Below are positions 15,908 to 23,841 of a stretch of DNA of 42,720 bases, in pieces. The stretch covers positions 1-42,720 of the forward strand of contig NZ_FQZD01000032.1 of the NCBI RefSeq assembly GCF_900141835.1. The letters run 5' to 3'. Position 1 is the stretch's first letter; every line of letters starts with the position of its first letter. The position numbers and the translations under genes are program-made. Under the pieces are notes generated by a model that had not been told where the DNA came from, did not search any database, and worked only from the letters and a program-made list of their open reading frames with translations. The DNA comes from Propionispora hippei DSM 15287 (lineage in GTDB: Bacteria; Bacillota; Negativicutes; Propionisporales; Propionisporaceae).

Positions 15908-16330
15908 TAAAAGCTACTGTAAGCCGGATTTTGTTCAGGAAAACCTTGCGGCTCCCTCGGACAACATTTATCTCGCAGCCTTCGGCTGCGCCCTAATTCA
16001 GTTCGCATTCCCGTCTTAGGGTTCCTCTACCATAATTTGAGTTGCAGGCTTGCGGGGTTTACCCTTGCACCGTTCCGTCGCCGGAACGAATCGTTTCTGT
16101 GGCACTTTCAGGTTAGTTTCCACTCCCAGCTGTAAACAGCCGAGTGGATTTCACCGCCGTAAGGAGGGTATGTCTCCTTCCGTGACTTATTAGGTCACGC
16201 GCAATCACTACGGGCATCGCAGCCCGTGCCTGTCCGGACTTTCCTCTGCAAAGCCTCCTGCCTTTGCGCGATGAGCCGGCGCCAGCACATTCTGGCCGCC
16301 TGGTTCGCGCTTTACAGGCTGCATTGTTGC
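15908..16330 (-). ncRNA. rnpB: RNase P RNA
   Basis: Catalytic RNA that trims tRNA 5' ends. On the minus strand the universal CR-I motif GAGGAAAGTCCGGAC lies at 16246-16232 and the 3' element GAACAAAATCCGGCTTA at 15936-15920. A pseudoknot-style P1 helix is suggested by CCTGTAA near the 5' end and TTACAG near the 3' end. About 420 nt fits a type A RNA. The exact ends are uncertain: an outer pairing TTTAAAAG/CTTTTAAA may extend the molecule to about 16350. A TATAAT promoter lies just upstream. Confidence 0.95.
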
Positions 16331-16371
16331 AGCGTTTCCGCGTACACTTTTAAACGGGTGTTGGAGTTGTT

Positions 16372-16400
16372 ATTATAATCGATAATCAACCGGAATGCAA
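16372..16400 (-). promoter_or_regulatory. rnpB promoter
   Basis: Minus strand TTGCAT (16400-16395), a 17-bp spacer and TATAAT (16377-16372). This places transcription start near 16365, leaving a short leader or an extended P1 before the RNase P core. Confidence 0.75.
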
Positions 16401-16434
16401 TGGTATGTTTAGGAAACCATTACGGCAAGTCGCG

Positions 16435-16671
16435 TTAATGGACGGGATCTCTTTTTACGCCCAATATATTCTCCAGTTTTTGCGCCAAGAAGAAGCGGCT
16501 TTCTTCCAGTGCCTGATCATATAGGTAATGGCCGGTTTCCTGAAGCATGAAGCTGAGAAAGCGGAATGCCTGCGCTTCATCCAGGGTTTCCTGCCGTTCT
16601 TCTTTAAAGAAAGCCTGTATTTTTTTGATAAGTTCCTCCTGTTTTAATACGTCAAGCTTGCATAGTTCCAT
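16435..16671 (-). CDS. Small DUF2164-like protein
   Basis: A 78-residue acidic helical protein. The segment FRFLSFMLQETGHYLYDQALEESRFFL matches the DUF2164 pattern (FxL..IGxYIYNQAIxDAKxFL). No function is known for the family, which is common in Firmicutes. It lies directly upstream of rnpB on the same strand, with GGAGGGT ahead of the ATG. It has no cysteines for metal binding and no membrane segment. Confidence 0.75.
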   Translation of the reverse strand: MELCKLDVLKQEELIKKIQAFFKEERQETLDEAQAFRFLSFMLQETGHYLYDQALEESRFFLAQKLENILGVKRDPVH

Positions 16672-16835
16672 CCTGTACCCTCCCTTATATAGGGTAGCGT
16701 ATCAGTCTTGGAAACAGCTTTAGAAGCAGACGTAATTTTAAACGAGAATTTTTTATTTGCTGGAATAAACTTCCTGGTATGTATAGCGGTGTATTGCAGA
16801 TAATAGCAGTGTAAAGGGTTCGTAATGGTCGAGCC

Positions 16836-17192
16836 AAGGTGGGTGCCGGATATGAGAGTGTTCGGTATTCGCCGGCCAAAGGTTGTTGTCGGGTCGGAAG
16901 GTTCGGCAGCAGCCGGCGGGCAGATCGTTGGTATTCCTTAAAGGCTGTATGGCAGCCCAACTGTTGTCATGTGGTCCCCAGGGAGTGGCGGCGGTCGAGT
17001 CAAGATCATTGTGGGTTGTGAATACCAAGGGGTCTATTGCAGTCGGGAGATTGCAGTAGGTTCGGTAGCTATCTGCAGTGGTCGGGCAAAGGTCTGTATT
17101 GGTTGTGTAATGCCTGTGGGTAGTCGAAAGATTGCGTATAGGTGTGAAATGATCAGTGCAGGCCGGCGCGAAGATCATTACGGGCTCTTTAC
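16836..17192 (+). repeat. Array of about nine degenerate 42-bp tandem repeats
   Basis: Units start at about 16836, 16879, 16921, 16960, 17002, 17047, 17089, 17128 and 17171 (lengths 43, 42, 39, 42, 45, 42, 39, 43; the last is partial). The recurring core is AAGATCATTGTGGGTTGTG followed by TGCAGTCGGGCAAA, with heavy divergence. Most lengths are multiples of three. Translated on the plus strand the units give [K]-[IV]-x-[VI]-G patterns, but with one stop and two frame changes. The minus strand is open through the array but its product looks unnatural. A plus-strand terminator follows immediately. Confidence 0.6.
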
Positions 17193-17208
17193 TTTCATAA
17201 ACATGCCG

Positions 17209-17232
17209 GGAGTGCCAAAGGCACTCCTTTTC
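17209..17232 (+). terminator. Plus-strand terminator after the repeat array
   Basis: Stem GGAGTGCC (17209-17216), AAA loop, GGCACTCC (17220-17227), then TTTTCTATTT. No recognised plus-strand gene precedes it, which implies the repeat array is transcribed on this strand. Confidence 0.8.
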
Positions 17233-17249
17233 TATTTGCCGGTTTATTC

Positions 17250-17258
17250 TGGTATAAT
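17250..17258 (+). promoter_or_regulatory. Extended -10 promoter of the first helD
   Basis: TGGTATAAT is an extended -10 (TGn plus perfect TATAAT) without a strong -35, about 38 bp before the helD ATG. Confidence 0.6.
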
Positions 17259-17295
17259 ATATAGTTATTAGTAGGATGACAGGTGGGGGGACAGT

Positions 17296-19527
17296 ATGAC
17301 GCAACAACATTCCGAATTTGATCTGGAACGCCAGCATTTGGCGAAAACGATAGCCGATATGAAGCAGATTGTTGAGGAACTGAATACGGACATTGATGAA
17401 CGGCTGCAGCGGGCTCAGAAGTCATTGTCGCTGAAGGATGAGATCAGCGCCTATGTGCACACGATGCTGCGCAGTGATCACTCGTACCGGATTCATGACC
17501 TGGAAGCCGCGTTGCCCAGTCCTTACTTTGGCCGGGTGGATTTCCGGGAGGACGGAACACCGGATTTTCGCAGCTACTATATTGGGCGTACCAAAGTGGC
17601 CCGCCTGCATATTGAACAGGACGAGGATATACTGGTTTTTGACTGGCGCGATCCGGTTTCCACCATTTTTTATGAATGCTATGGCGGCCGGGCCAGTTAT
17701 GAAGTGCTGGGTCGCTATCATTATGAAGGTGATGTCCGGGTGAAACGGCAGTACAAAATTGAGGACGGCGAACTGAAAAGCATGGTGGATAATTATGTCA
17801 TGGAACAGATCTTGACGCGCCAGCAGCAGGCAATGCTTGGCGATCCTCTGTTAACGGAGCGGCTGAAAGCCGGTGCGGCGGATAAATTGAAAGACATTAT
17901 CACCTCTATTCAGGCCGAACAGAATCAGATTATCCGGCAGCCGCTGCAGCAGGTTACCATCATTCAGGGGGTGGCCGGCTCGGGCAAAAGCACCATCGGG
18001 CTGCACCGCTTATCCTACTTGCTATACAATGAAAGGCTGAAGCCTGAACGGCTGATTGTCATTGCACCTAACCGGATTTTTTTGGACTATATATCGGATT
18101 TGCTGCCGGACATTGATGCGGCCGATGTAAAACAACTGGTCTGGGATGATCTGGTTACCGCCCTTACCGGCCGGGTCTTTACCGTTACCGCTAACGACCG
18201 GCTGGAACATATACTGGCCGGCCGGGACAAAAAAAACAGCCGACTGCTGGCCGATACTGCACAACTCAAGGGCTCCCTGGATTTTTTAAAAGTGTTGCAG
18301 GCTTATGTGGAGCATAAACTGCAGCGATTTTGTGTTAAGCTGGCAGATATTCATTTGTTTGACGGCGGTTTGACCGTTACCGCTCAGGAGCAGTTGGATA
18401 CCTTCATGGAGGACGGCAAAACGCCGTATAATGAGCGCCTGCGTTCGCTGATCCGGCATATTACCTTCCGGGTGAACAATTATGTGGAGGTGTTGGAGGC
18501 CAGGCAGAAGCAGGGGACGGTAGCTGACGAAACGGTTAAGCGATGTGTCCGGGAAAGAGATAAATTTTTGGGCAGCTATTTTAAACGTTGGCAGCCGCTG
18601 GAATTGCTGGAAGCCTATCGTGAACTGTATGCCAGCAAAATGATGTTCAAGCCGCTGAAAGATATGCGGTATGATCTGGACGCTATTCGCAGTCATTCGC
18701 AGGATGTACTGTCCGCCGGTCTGGTAGAGCGGGAGGATTTGGCGTTGCTGGCCTATCTGGCCTTTTTGCTGGACGGGTGGCCCCGGGCGATCCGCTACGA
18801 TCATATTGTTGTCGATGAGGCGCAGGATTTGAATGCCGTGGAATTTGACATGTTAAAACGATTGTCCAGCAACGGCTCGTTTACTATTATGGGGGATGTG
18901 TCCCAGGGGATTCATTCGTACCGGAGCATCAGCAGTTGGAATGTGTTGACCAAGGGGGTCTTTGCCGGTGACCGGACGGTGTACCGGGAGATTCTGCACA
19001 GTTACCGTTCGGCTAAGGAAATTATTGATGTGTTTAACTGTGTGGTGCCTGCCGGTCATTCCCCGGCCATTCCGGTCTATGAGACCGGCCGCAGGCCAGT
19101 ATTGAAAAAAATGATGTCTGTCAGCGATGGCTTGCAGCACTGTTTTGACAGCATCAAAGAATTTATTGCCGGCGGTGCTGCTTCAGTGGCCGTTATTACC
19201 AAACGGGAGGCTGAAGCCATCGCGCTTTTTGAGCCGTTGTCAGCCGCCGCGACCGAAGCCGACCTTGCGCTGCCGGTCTATCTGCTGGCTGGAGAGGAAA
19301 CCCTGTACCGGGGTGGCATTTCGATAGTTCCCGTGGCGTTGGCCAAAGGGCTGGAATTTGACGCCGTAGTGGTCTGGAACGCCTCGGCCACCGAATATCC
19401 ACCGGAACCGTTGACGCGGCGCCTGCTCTATGTGGCCTTGTCCCGGGCGATGCATAACCTGCATATTCTGTATCAGGGAAACCTGACGCCGCTCCTCAAA
19501 GACTGGCGGCCGCAAGGGGATGCGTGA
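17296..19527 (+). CDS. helD: HelD-like UvrD-family ATPase (RNA polymerase recycling), copy 1
   Basis: A 743-residue superfamily 1 motor. The N-terminus is a helical arm (HSEFDLERQHLAKTIADMKQ and on to about residue 60) followed by PYFGRVDF and LVFDWRDPVS, hallmarks of HelD proteins that insert into the RNA polymerase channels. Walker A is GVAGSGKST near residue 225. Walker B is VVDEAQD near 506, with the C-terminal helicase motifs GLEFDAVVVW and LYVALSRAMHNL. HelD removes stalled RNA polymerase from DNA after termination. The ATG is preceded by GGTGGGGGGAC. A second copy lies at 36205-38466. Confidence 0.92.
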   Translation: MTQQHSEFDLERQHLAKTIADMKQIVEELNTDIDERLQRAQKSLSLKDEISAYVHTMLRSDHSYRIHDLEAALPSPYFGRVDFREDGTPDFRSYYIGRTKVARLHIEQDEDILVFDWRDPVSTIFYECYGGRASYEVLGRYHYEGDVRVKRQYKIEDGELKSMVDNYVMEQILTRQQQAMLGDPLLTERLKAGAADKLKDIITSIQAEQNQIIRQPLQQVTIIQGVAGSGKSTIGLHRLSYLLYNERLKPERLIVIAPNRIFLDYISDLLPDIDAADVKQLVWDDLVTALTGRVFTVTANDRLEHILAGRDKKNSRLLADTAQLKGSLDFLKVLQAYVEHKLQRFCVKLADIHLFDGGLTVTAQEQLDTFMEDGKTPYNERLRSLIRHITFRVNNYVEVLEARQKQGTVADETVKRCVRERDKFLGSYFKRWQPLELLEAYRELYASKMMFKPLKDMRYDLDAIRSHSQDVLSAGLVEREDLALLAYLAFLLDGWPRAIRYDHIVVDEAQDLNAVEFDMLKRLSSNGSFTIMGDVSQGIHSYRSISSWNVLTKGVFAGDRTVYREILHSYRSAKEIIDVFNCVVPAGHSPAIPVYETGRRPVLKKMMSVSDGLQHCFDSIKEFIAGGAASVAVITKREAEAIALFEPLSAAATEADLALPVYLLAGEETLYRGGISIVPVALAKGLEFDAVVVWNASATEYPPEPLTRRLLYVALSRAMHNLHILYQGNLTPLLKDWRPQGDA

Positions 19528-19660
19528 GCAGAGAGCGATACGGAGCATATAGCGCTGTGGCTGGTGTAATATTACAGTTATGTGTTTCAAGGAACTGCAA
19601 AAAAACGGAAGATACAGCCGCATAATGGGATATGGGCTGCAGAGAGCTAAATAAGTCACG

Positions 19661-19696
19661 AAAAGAACTGGTTTTTAAAATTCAGTTCTTTTTTTA
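19661..19696 (+). terminator. Terminator of helD copy 1
   Basis: Stem AAAAGAACTG (19661-19670) with CAGTTCTTTT (19683-19692) and a run of T to 19695. Confidence 0.85.
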
Positions 19697-19843
19697 TTGG
19701 TTGATTAGCTATAGGAGATTGAATAGGAATGTGAAATAGTTTATGTTATGTTGCTTAATGGAAGGCTTTTGTGATTTTTTTGTTGCTTTTTTATAACCAC
19801 ATTATGAGGAGACCTGTTTGAAAATGATTTTTTTGTTTTTAGA

Positions 19844-19859
19844 GGAAAGAAATATTTCC
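19844..19859. promoter_or_regulatory. Candidate upstream activator site of the PTS operon
   Basis: Palindrome GGAAAgaaataTTTCC, in an AT-rich gap lacking genes. It lies about 215 bp upstream of the sigma-54 -24 element, on the far side of the MITE-like insertion. A role as enhancer for the LevR-type activator is inference. Confidence 0.3.
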
Positions 19860-19874
19860 GAATATTCTTGGATT

Positions 19875-20042
19875 TAGGGAACCGTTGATTAAATGAGCCT
19901 GCCGGCCTGGCGAGAGATTTTTTCGGCTGGTAAGGAAGTAAAACCGCAGGAATAGCGGTCCCTATTTCAAGGTTTTGCTGACGCAGCCAGACGGAAAAAG
20001 ATCCGCCAGGATGTGCAGTGTGAATTAATCAGTGGTTCCCTA
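19875..20042. mobile_element. 168-bp MITE-like palindromic element
   Basis: Terminal inverted repeats of 20 bp match at 17 positions (TAGGGAACCGTTGATTAAAT against the complement of AATTAATCAGTGGTTCCCTA). The interior also folds on itself (CCTGGCG/CGCCAGG, GGCTG/CAGCC, AAAACC/GGTTTT), so the whole element can form one long hairpin. The ends carry TA, consistent with TA target duplication as in IS630/Tc1-type elements. It contains no gene. It sits 30 bp upstream of a sigma-54 promoter. Confidence 0.6.
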
Positions 20043-20071
20043 GAGGGCGGTTTAACAAAAAGATCAGATGT

Positions 20072-20088
20072 TGGTATGAAAATTGCTT
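20072..20088 (+). promoter_or_regulatory. Sigma-54 (-24/-12) promoter
   Basis: TGGTATGAAAATTGCTT matches the RpoN pattern TGGCACN5TTGCW, with GG (20073-20074) and GC (20085-20086) separated by exactly 10 bp. Transcription would start near 20098, just before the AGGGGAG ribosome site of the activator gene. No second such site is found between the activator and EIIA, so this promoter should serve the whole operon. Confidence 0.75.
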
Positions 20089-20112
20089 TATATAAAAGTG
20101 AGGGGAGACGGA

Positions 20113-23049
20113 ATGAAAGAAAAGCTACGAAGGCTAGTACAAAGCGAGGATAGCAAGAATCCGCTGACTGATACGGAGCTTGCCGCCCAATTGGGCATTC
20201 GCCGGGAAGAAGTTACCATTATCAGAAATCAGCTGGGAATTTTAGATTCCCGGGAAAGGAGGAAGGCCGGGTTATTAAAACAGATTGAAACGTTTTTAAA
20301 ACAAGAGCCGGACATCGGCATGGTGGATTTAACGAGACTGGTAAATCAGGCAGGGTATGCTGTGGCACGCTGCACTGTAAGCAAATATGCCGAGGAGGTA
20401 AGGCTGCAGGACCAGCCGGTCATGAACAGCCCTGCAAATATCCCGTCAGTACAGACGGAAGCGCCGGAAGAAGATGCTTTCGCCAAGCTGGTGGGGTATA
20501 ACCGCAGTCTAAAATCACTGGTTCAACTGGCTAAGGCCGCTGTTTTATATCCGCCCCATGGTCTGCATACCATCATCACCGGGCCAACCGGCGTGGGGAA
20601 AAGCGAGCTTGCGGAATGCATGTACGAGTTTGCTGTGGCATCAGGAACCTTTATGAAAGACTCTCCCTTTATTGTTTTTAACGCGGCCGATTATGCGGAA
20701 AACCAGCAGTTGTTACTGTCCCAGTTGTTCGGCCACGTCAAAGGTGCTTTTACCGGTGCCGACACGGATAAAGCCGGTTTGGTGGAAAAGGCCAATGGCG
20801 GCGTACTCTTCATTGATGAAATTCACCGGCTGCCACACGAAGGGCAGGAAATTTTGTTTCAGCTTATCGATAAAGGCAAGGTACGGCGTCTGGGGGAAAC
20901 CAAATTATCGCTGCCCATCCGGGTGATGCTGATCAGTGCCACCTCGGAGCCACTGGACTCCTATTTGTTGACTACGTTTAAGCGAAGAATCCCCATGGTG
21001 ATTGGAATACCCGATCTTAGCTCGCGCCCGCTGGGCGAGCGGTATCACATTATTAATAATTTTTTCGTCAGTGAGGCACGACGGATTGGCGCTCCTATTC
21101 TGGTTAATGCCGATGTCTATAAGGCGCTGATGTTGTATAAATGTCATGGCAATCTGGGACAACTGCGCAGCGATATACAGGTAGCCTGTGCCAGAGGGCT
21201 TCTAAACCGGCTGAAGATGAGCCGGGAATCGGTCTGGATCGGTATTTCCGAGGTTCCCGAATATGTCATGCAAGGTCTCATTGATATTCGCAACTATCGC
21301 AGCAAAGTCGACACCTATGTCAAGGGTGACGTTGAAATTTCGCCTGATTCAAATATTAACCAGTTGCGGCCCAATGACAGTTTGTATCATTTTCCCGAGG
21401 GCATTTACCGGTATATGGAGGAACGTTATTTGGCTCTGCTGGCGGAAGGGCTGGCTGTGGAAACCATAAACCGGATTGTTGGCGGCGAAGTGGAAAAGAA
21501 GATTCAGCAATATATCAAGAATATGAAAACGGACAGTGGTGATTTGGACGTTAGAGAGCTGACCTCGGTTGTAGGCAAGCAAATTGTTTCTTTGACGGAA
21601 GAAATCATCGCGATTGCCTCGGAAAAAATGGGCGTTCTGGACGGAAATTTGCTGTTCAGTCTGGCTATCCACCTGAAAGCAACTATTAGCAGGCTGAAAG
21701 AAGGCAAGAAAATCCAGAATAATAATTTGGCTGAAATTGCCCGGAACTATTCCCGGGAATTGGCGGTAGCCCGGGACATTGCTCGGTATCTGGAGCAAAC
21801 CTATGGTATCATCCTGCCGGAGGAAGAACTGGGCTTTATGGCTATTTATCTGAATTCGGGATATCGCAACGAACTGTATGCGCTGCCGAAAGTCGGTGTT
21901 TTGCTGCTGGCTCATGGCCGGGTAGCCAGTGCGGTGGCGGAAGTTGTGAGTAAGCTGCTGGGAGTTATGAAACATGTTCGAGCTTTGGATATGTCCCTGG
22001 AGAAAACTCCGCAGGAAACTTTGAATGAAGCCATTCGGCTGGTAAAAGAAATGGATGAAGGAAAGGGTGTTATTCTGCTTGCTGATATGGGATCACTGGC
22101 CTATTTTGGCGAGTTCATCACCAAAGAGACCGGGATTGAGACAAGAACGCTGACAAGATTGGATACCGTACTGGCCATTGAGGTAGCACGGCGAACGAAT
22201 CTGCCGGACTTGGGGCTGGATGATGTTTTGTCTTCTATTCGCAATGAACTGCCTTGCAATCTGGAACCGGAAGTCCTTGCCGGAGAATTGAGCGACAGCA
22301 AGCCGGTGATTTTGGCGATTTGTGTTACCGGCAGCGGCACAGCCAGACTGATAAAAGACCGGTTAACAGAGGCGCTGCCGGAAAGCGGGACGGATTTTAC
22401 CATTGAAACGAGAGGCATTGTTGAATTTCCCAGGATTGATCTGGAAATCGACCGGATTAAGCAAAGAAGAAAGATCATTGCCATTGTTGGTACGATCAAT
22501 CCGCATAGTAAGGGAATCCCCTTTTTTAATGCCCGGGAAATCGTAGCGGCAGCCGGCCTAAAAACCTTCAAAGAATTTATTAGCTCTCACAAGTACCGAG
22601 GGCCGGGGGAACTGACCGCGGGCTCGGCGGTGGGCGAGCTGCTGGCCGAAGAGAATATACACATCAAACTGCCGTACACCAATAAACAAGAGGTTATTAC
22701 CTTTTTAGCCAAGCATCTGATCAAAAGTAAAGCGGTGGAAGCGGAGTATTTGACCGATGTCTTTCAGCGGGAAACGGTATTTCCCACCGAACTGGATGGT
22801 GGTGTGGCGATTCCTCACGCTGATGAGACTCATGTCCTCCGGTCAGCTATTTCCATTGCGACACTGGCAGAACCGATCCAGTGGGTAAACAAGCAGGTAA
22901 ACATAGTCGTTATGCTTGCCGTGGATAAACATTGCTTTACTGCACTAAGCTCCATTCTGGGGTGTGTCATAAAAGAGGATTTTAAAAAAATTGCCCGGCT
23001 GGACACCGCCAAGGCGATAAAGGAGGCTATCGTACATGCCTGTACGTAA
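20113..23049 (+). CDS. LevR-type sigma-54 activator with PRD and PTS domains
   Basis: A 978-residue activator. An N-terminal helix-turn-helix region (about 1-100; TELAAQLGIRREEVT) precedes an AAA+ domain with Walker A GPTGVGKSE near 157, GAFTGA near 211 (contacts sigma-54) and FIDEIHR near 235. A PRD follows (about 430-580) with His in LFSLAIHLKA, although the second PRD histidine appears as Tyr (FMAIYLNSG). Next come an EIIA-mannose-like domain with active His in LLAHGR near 599, an EIIB-like segment, and a C-terminal EIIA-fructose/mannitol-type domain with GVAIPHAD near 898. It should activate its own operon according to PTS phosphorylation. ATG 20113 has AGGGGAG upstream. The end overlaps EIIA by 14 bp. 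Confidence 0.92.
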   Translation: MKEKLRRLVQSEDSKNPLTDTELAAQLGIRREEVTIIRNQLGILDSRERRKAGLLKQIETFLKQEPDIGMVDLTRLVNQAGYAVARCTVSKYAEEVRLQDQPVMNSPANIPSVQTEAPEEDAFAKLVGYNRSLKSLVQLAKAAVLYPPHGLHTIITGPTGVGKSELAECMYEFAVASGTFMKDSPFIVFNAADYAENQQLLLSQLFGHVKGAFTGADTDKAGLVEKANGGVLFIDEIHRLPHEGQEILFQLIDKGKVRRLGETKLSLPIRVMLISATSEPLDSYLLTTFKRRIPMVIGIPDLSSRPLGERYHIINNFFVSEARRIGAPILVNADVYKALMLYKCHGNLGQLRSDIQVACARGLLNRLKMSRESVWIGISEVPEYVMQGLIDIRNYRSKVDTYVKGDVEISPDSNINQLRPNDSLYHFPEGIYRYMEERYLALLAEGLAVETINRIVGGEVEKKIQQYIKNMKTDSGDLDVRELTSVVGKQIVSLTEEIIAIASEKMGVLDGNLLFSLAIHLKATISRLKEGKKIQNNNLAEIARNYSRELAVARDIARYLEQTYGIILPEEELGFMAIYLNSGYRNELYALPKVGVLLLAHGRVASAVAEVVSKLLGVMKHVRALDMSLEKTPQETLNEAIRLVKEMDEGKGVILLADMGSLAYFGEFITKETGIETRTLTRLDTVLAIEVARRTNLPDLGLDDVLSSIRNELPCNLEPEVLAGELSDSKPVILAICVTGSGTARLIKDRLTEALPESGTDFTIETRGIVEFPRIDLEIDRIKQRRKIIAIVGTINPHSKGIPFFNAREIVAAAGLKTFKEFISSHKYRGPGELTAGSAVGELLAEENIHIKLPYTNKQEVITFLAKHLIKSKAVEAEYLTDVFQRETVFPTELDGGVAIPHADETHVLRSAISIATLAEPIQWVNKQVNIVVMLAVDKHCFTALSSILGCVIKEDFKKIARLDTAKAIKEAIVHACT

Positions 23050-23503
23050 CACATTTGACCGGGAACTTGTTTTCCGGGAGGATGGAATAAACGATAAGAA
23101 TGAAATCTTGCGGTATATTGCCACAAGAATGTACGAATTACAGTATGTGAAAGAAACCTATATCCAGGCGGTCATCGACCGGGAAAAAACATTTCCCACC
23201 GGCTTACAGACCGAAGCCTTTGGTGTGGCAATCCCTCACTCGGATACCATCCATGTACATAAGCCGGTGATTGCGGTTTGCATTCTGGCCCAGCCCGTGA
23301 TATTTCAGGTCATGGGGTCAGGTGGCGGCGAAGAGGTGCCGGTCAGTTTTATCTTCATGCTTGCCATTGACGATCCCAATAAGCATATTGAAATGCTGAA
23401 CAAGCTGTCCATTTTGTTTCAGAATAAAAATATTATGCTGGACCTGCTGGAGACAAAAACCGGTGAGCTGTATCAAAAGCTAAATTATTATATTAACCAT
23501 TAG
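23036..23503 (+). CDS. PTS EIIA component, galactitol/fructose type
   Basis: A 155-residue EIIA of the fructose-mannitol superfamily. The phosphorylated histidine is His68 in AFGVAIPHSDTIHV. It takes phosphate from HPr and passes it to the EIIB encoded next. It resembles the C-terminal domain of the preceding activator (also GVAIPH), suggesting shared origin. The ATG lies inside the end of the activator gene, with AAGGAGG in front, which indicates translational coupling. Confidence 0.92.
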   Translation: MPVRNTFDRELVFREDGINDKNEILRYIATRMYELQYVKETYIQAVIDREKTFPTGLQTEAFGVAIPHSDTIHVHKPVIAVCILAQPVIFQVMGSGGGEEVPVSFIFMLAIDDPNKHIEMLNKLSILFQNKNIMLDLLETKTGELYQKLNYYINH

Positions 23504-23535
23504 TAGTCCGTTGACATTTGGAAGGAGGAAGGAAC

Positions 23536-23829
23536 ATGTTGAAAAGAAAAGCTTTGGTGGCCTGCGGTTGTGGCGTGGCTTCATCGACGATTGTGGCTAA
23601 GAAAGTAGAGGATTATTGCCATGACAGAGAGATTAAGGTGGAGTGGCGGATTTGCAAAGCGGCTGAAATCCCTTCGCTGGCGGATATGATGAAGCCCGAT
23701 GTCATTGTCTCGATTACGGCGGTTCCCGAGCTGGGCAACGGTATACCGGTATTTGACGGTAAGCCCTTTTTAACGGGAATCGGTGTAGATAAACGGTTAG
23801 AGGAGATTTATCAGGCGATAAAAGCATAA
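23536..23829 (+). CDS. PTS EIIB component, galactitol family
   Basis: A 97-residue EIIB with the active cysteine in KALVACGCGVASSTIVAKK, near residue 10. The fold pattern matches GatB-type proteins. It accepts phosphate from EIIA and phosphorylates the sugar as EIIC transports it. ATG 23536 follows GGAAGGAGGAAGG; the upstream in-frame codons at 23518 have no better ribosome site. It lies 32 bp after EIIA and 12 bp before EIIC. Confidence 0.92.
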   Translation: MLKRKALVACGCGVASSTIVAKKVEDYCHDREIKVEWRICKAAEIPSLADMMKPDVIVSITAVPELGNGIPVFDGKPFLTGIGVDKRLEEIYQAIKA

Positions 23830-23841
23830 GGAGAGATGAAA

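Noticed and set aside
16753-17337. Minus-strand open frame of 194 codons through the repeat array
   Set aside because: It starts inside helD, has no ribosome site at internal ATGs, and its product (rich in T, N, H, P) looks unnatural; the only terminator here points to plus-strand transcription.
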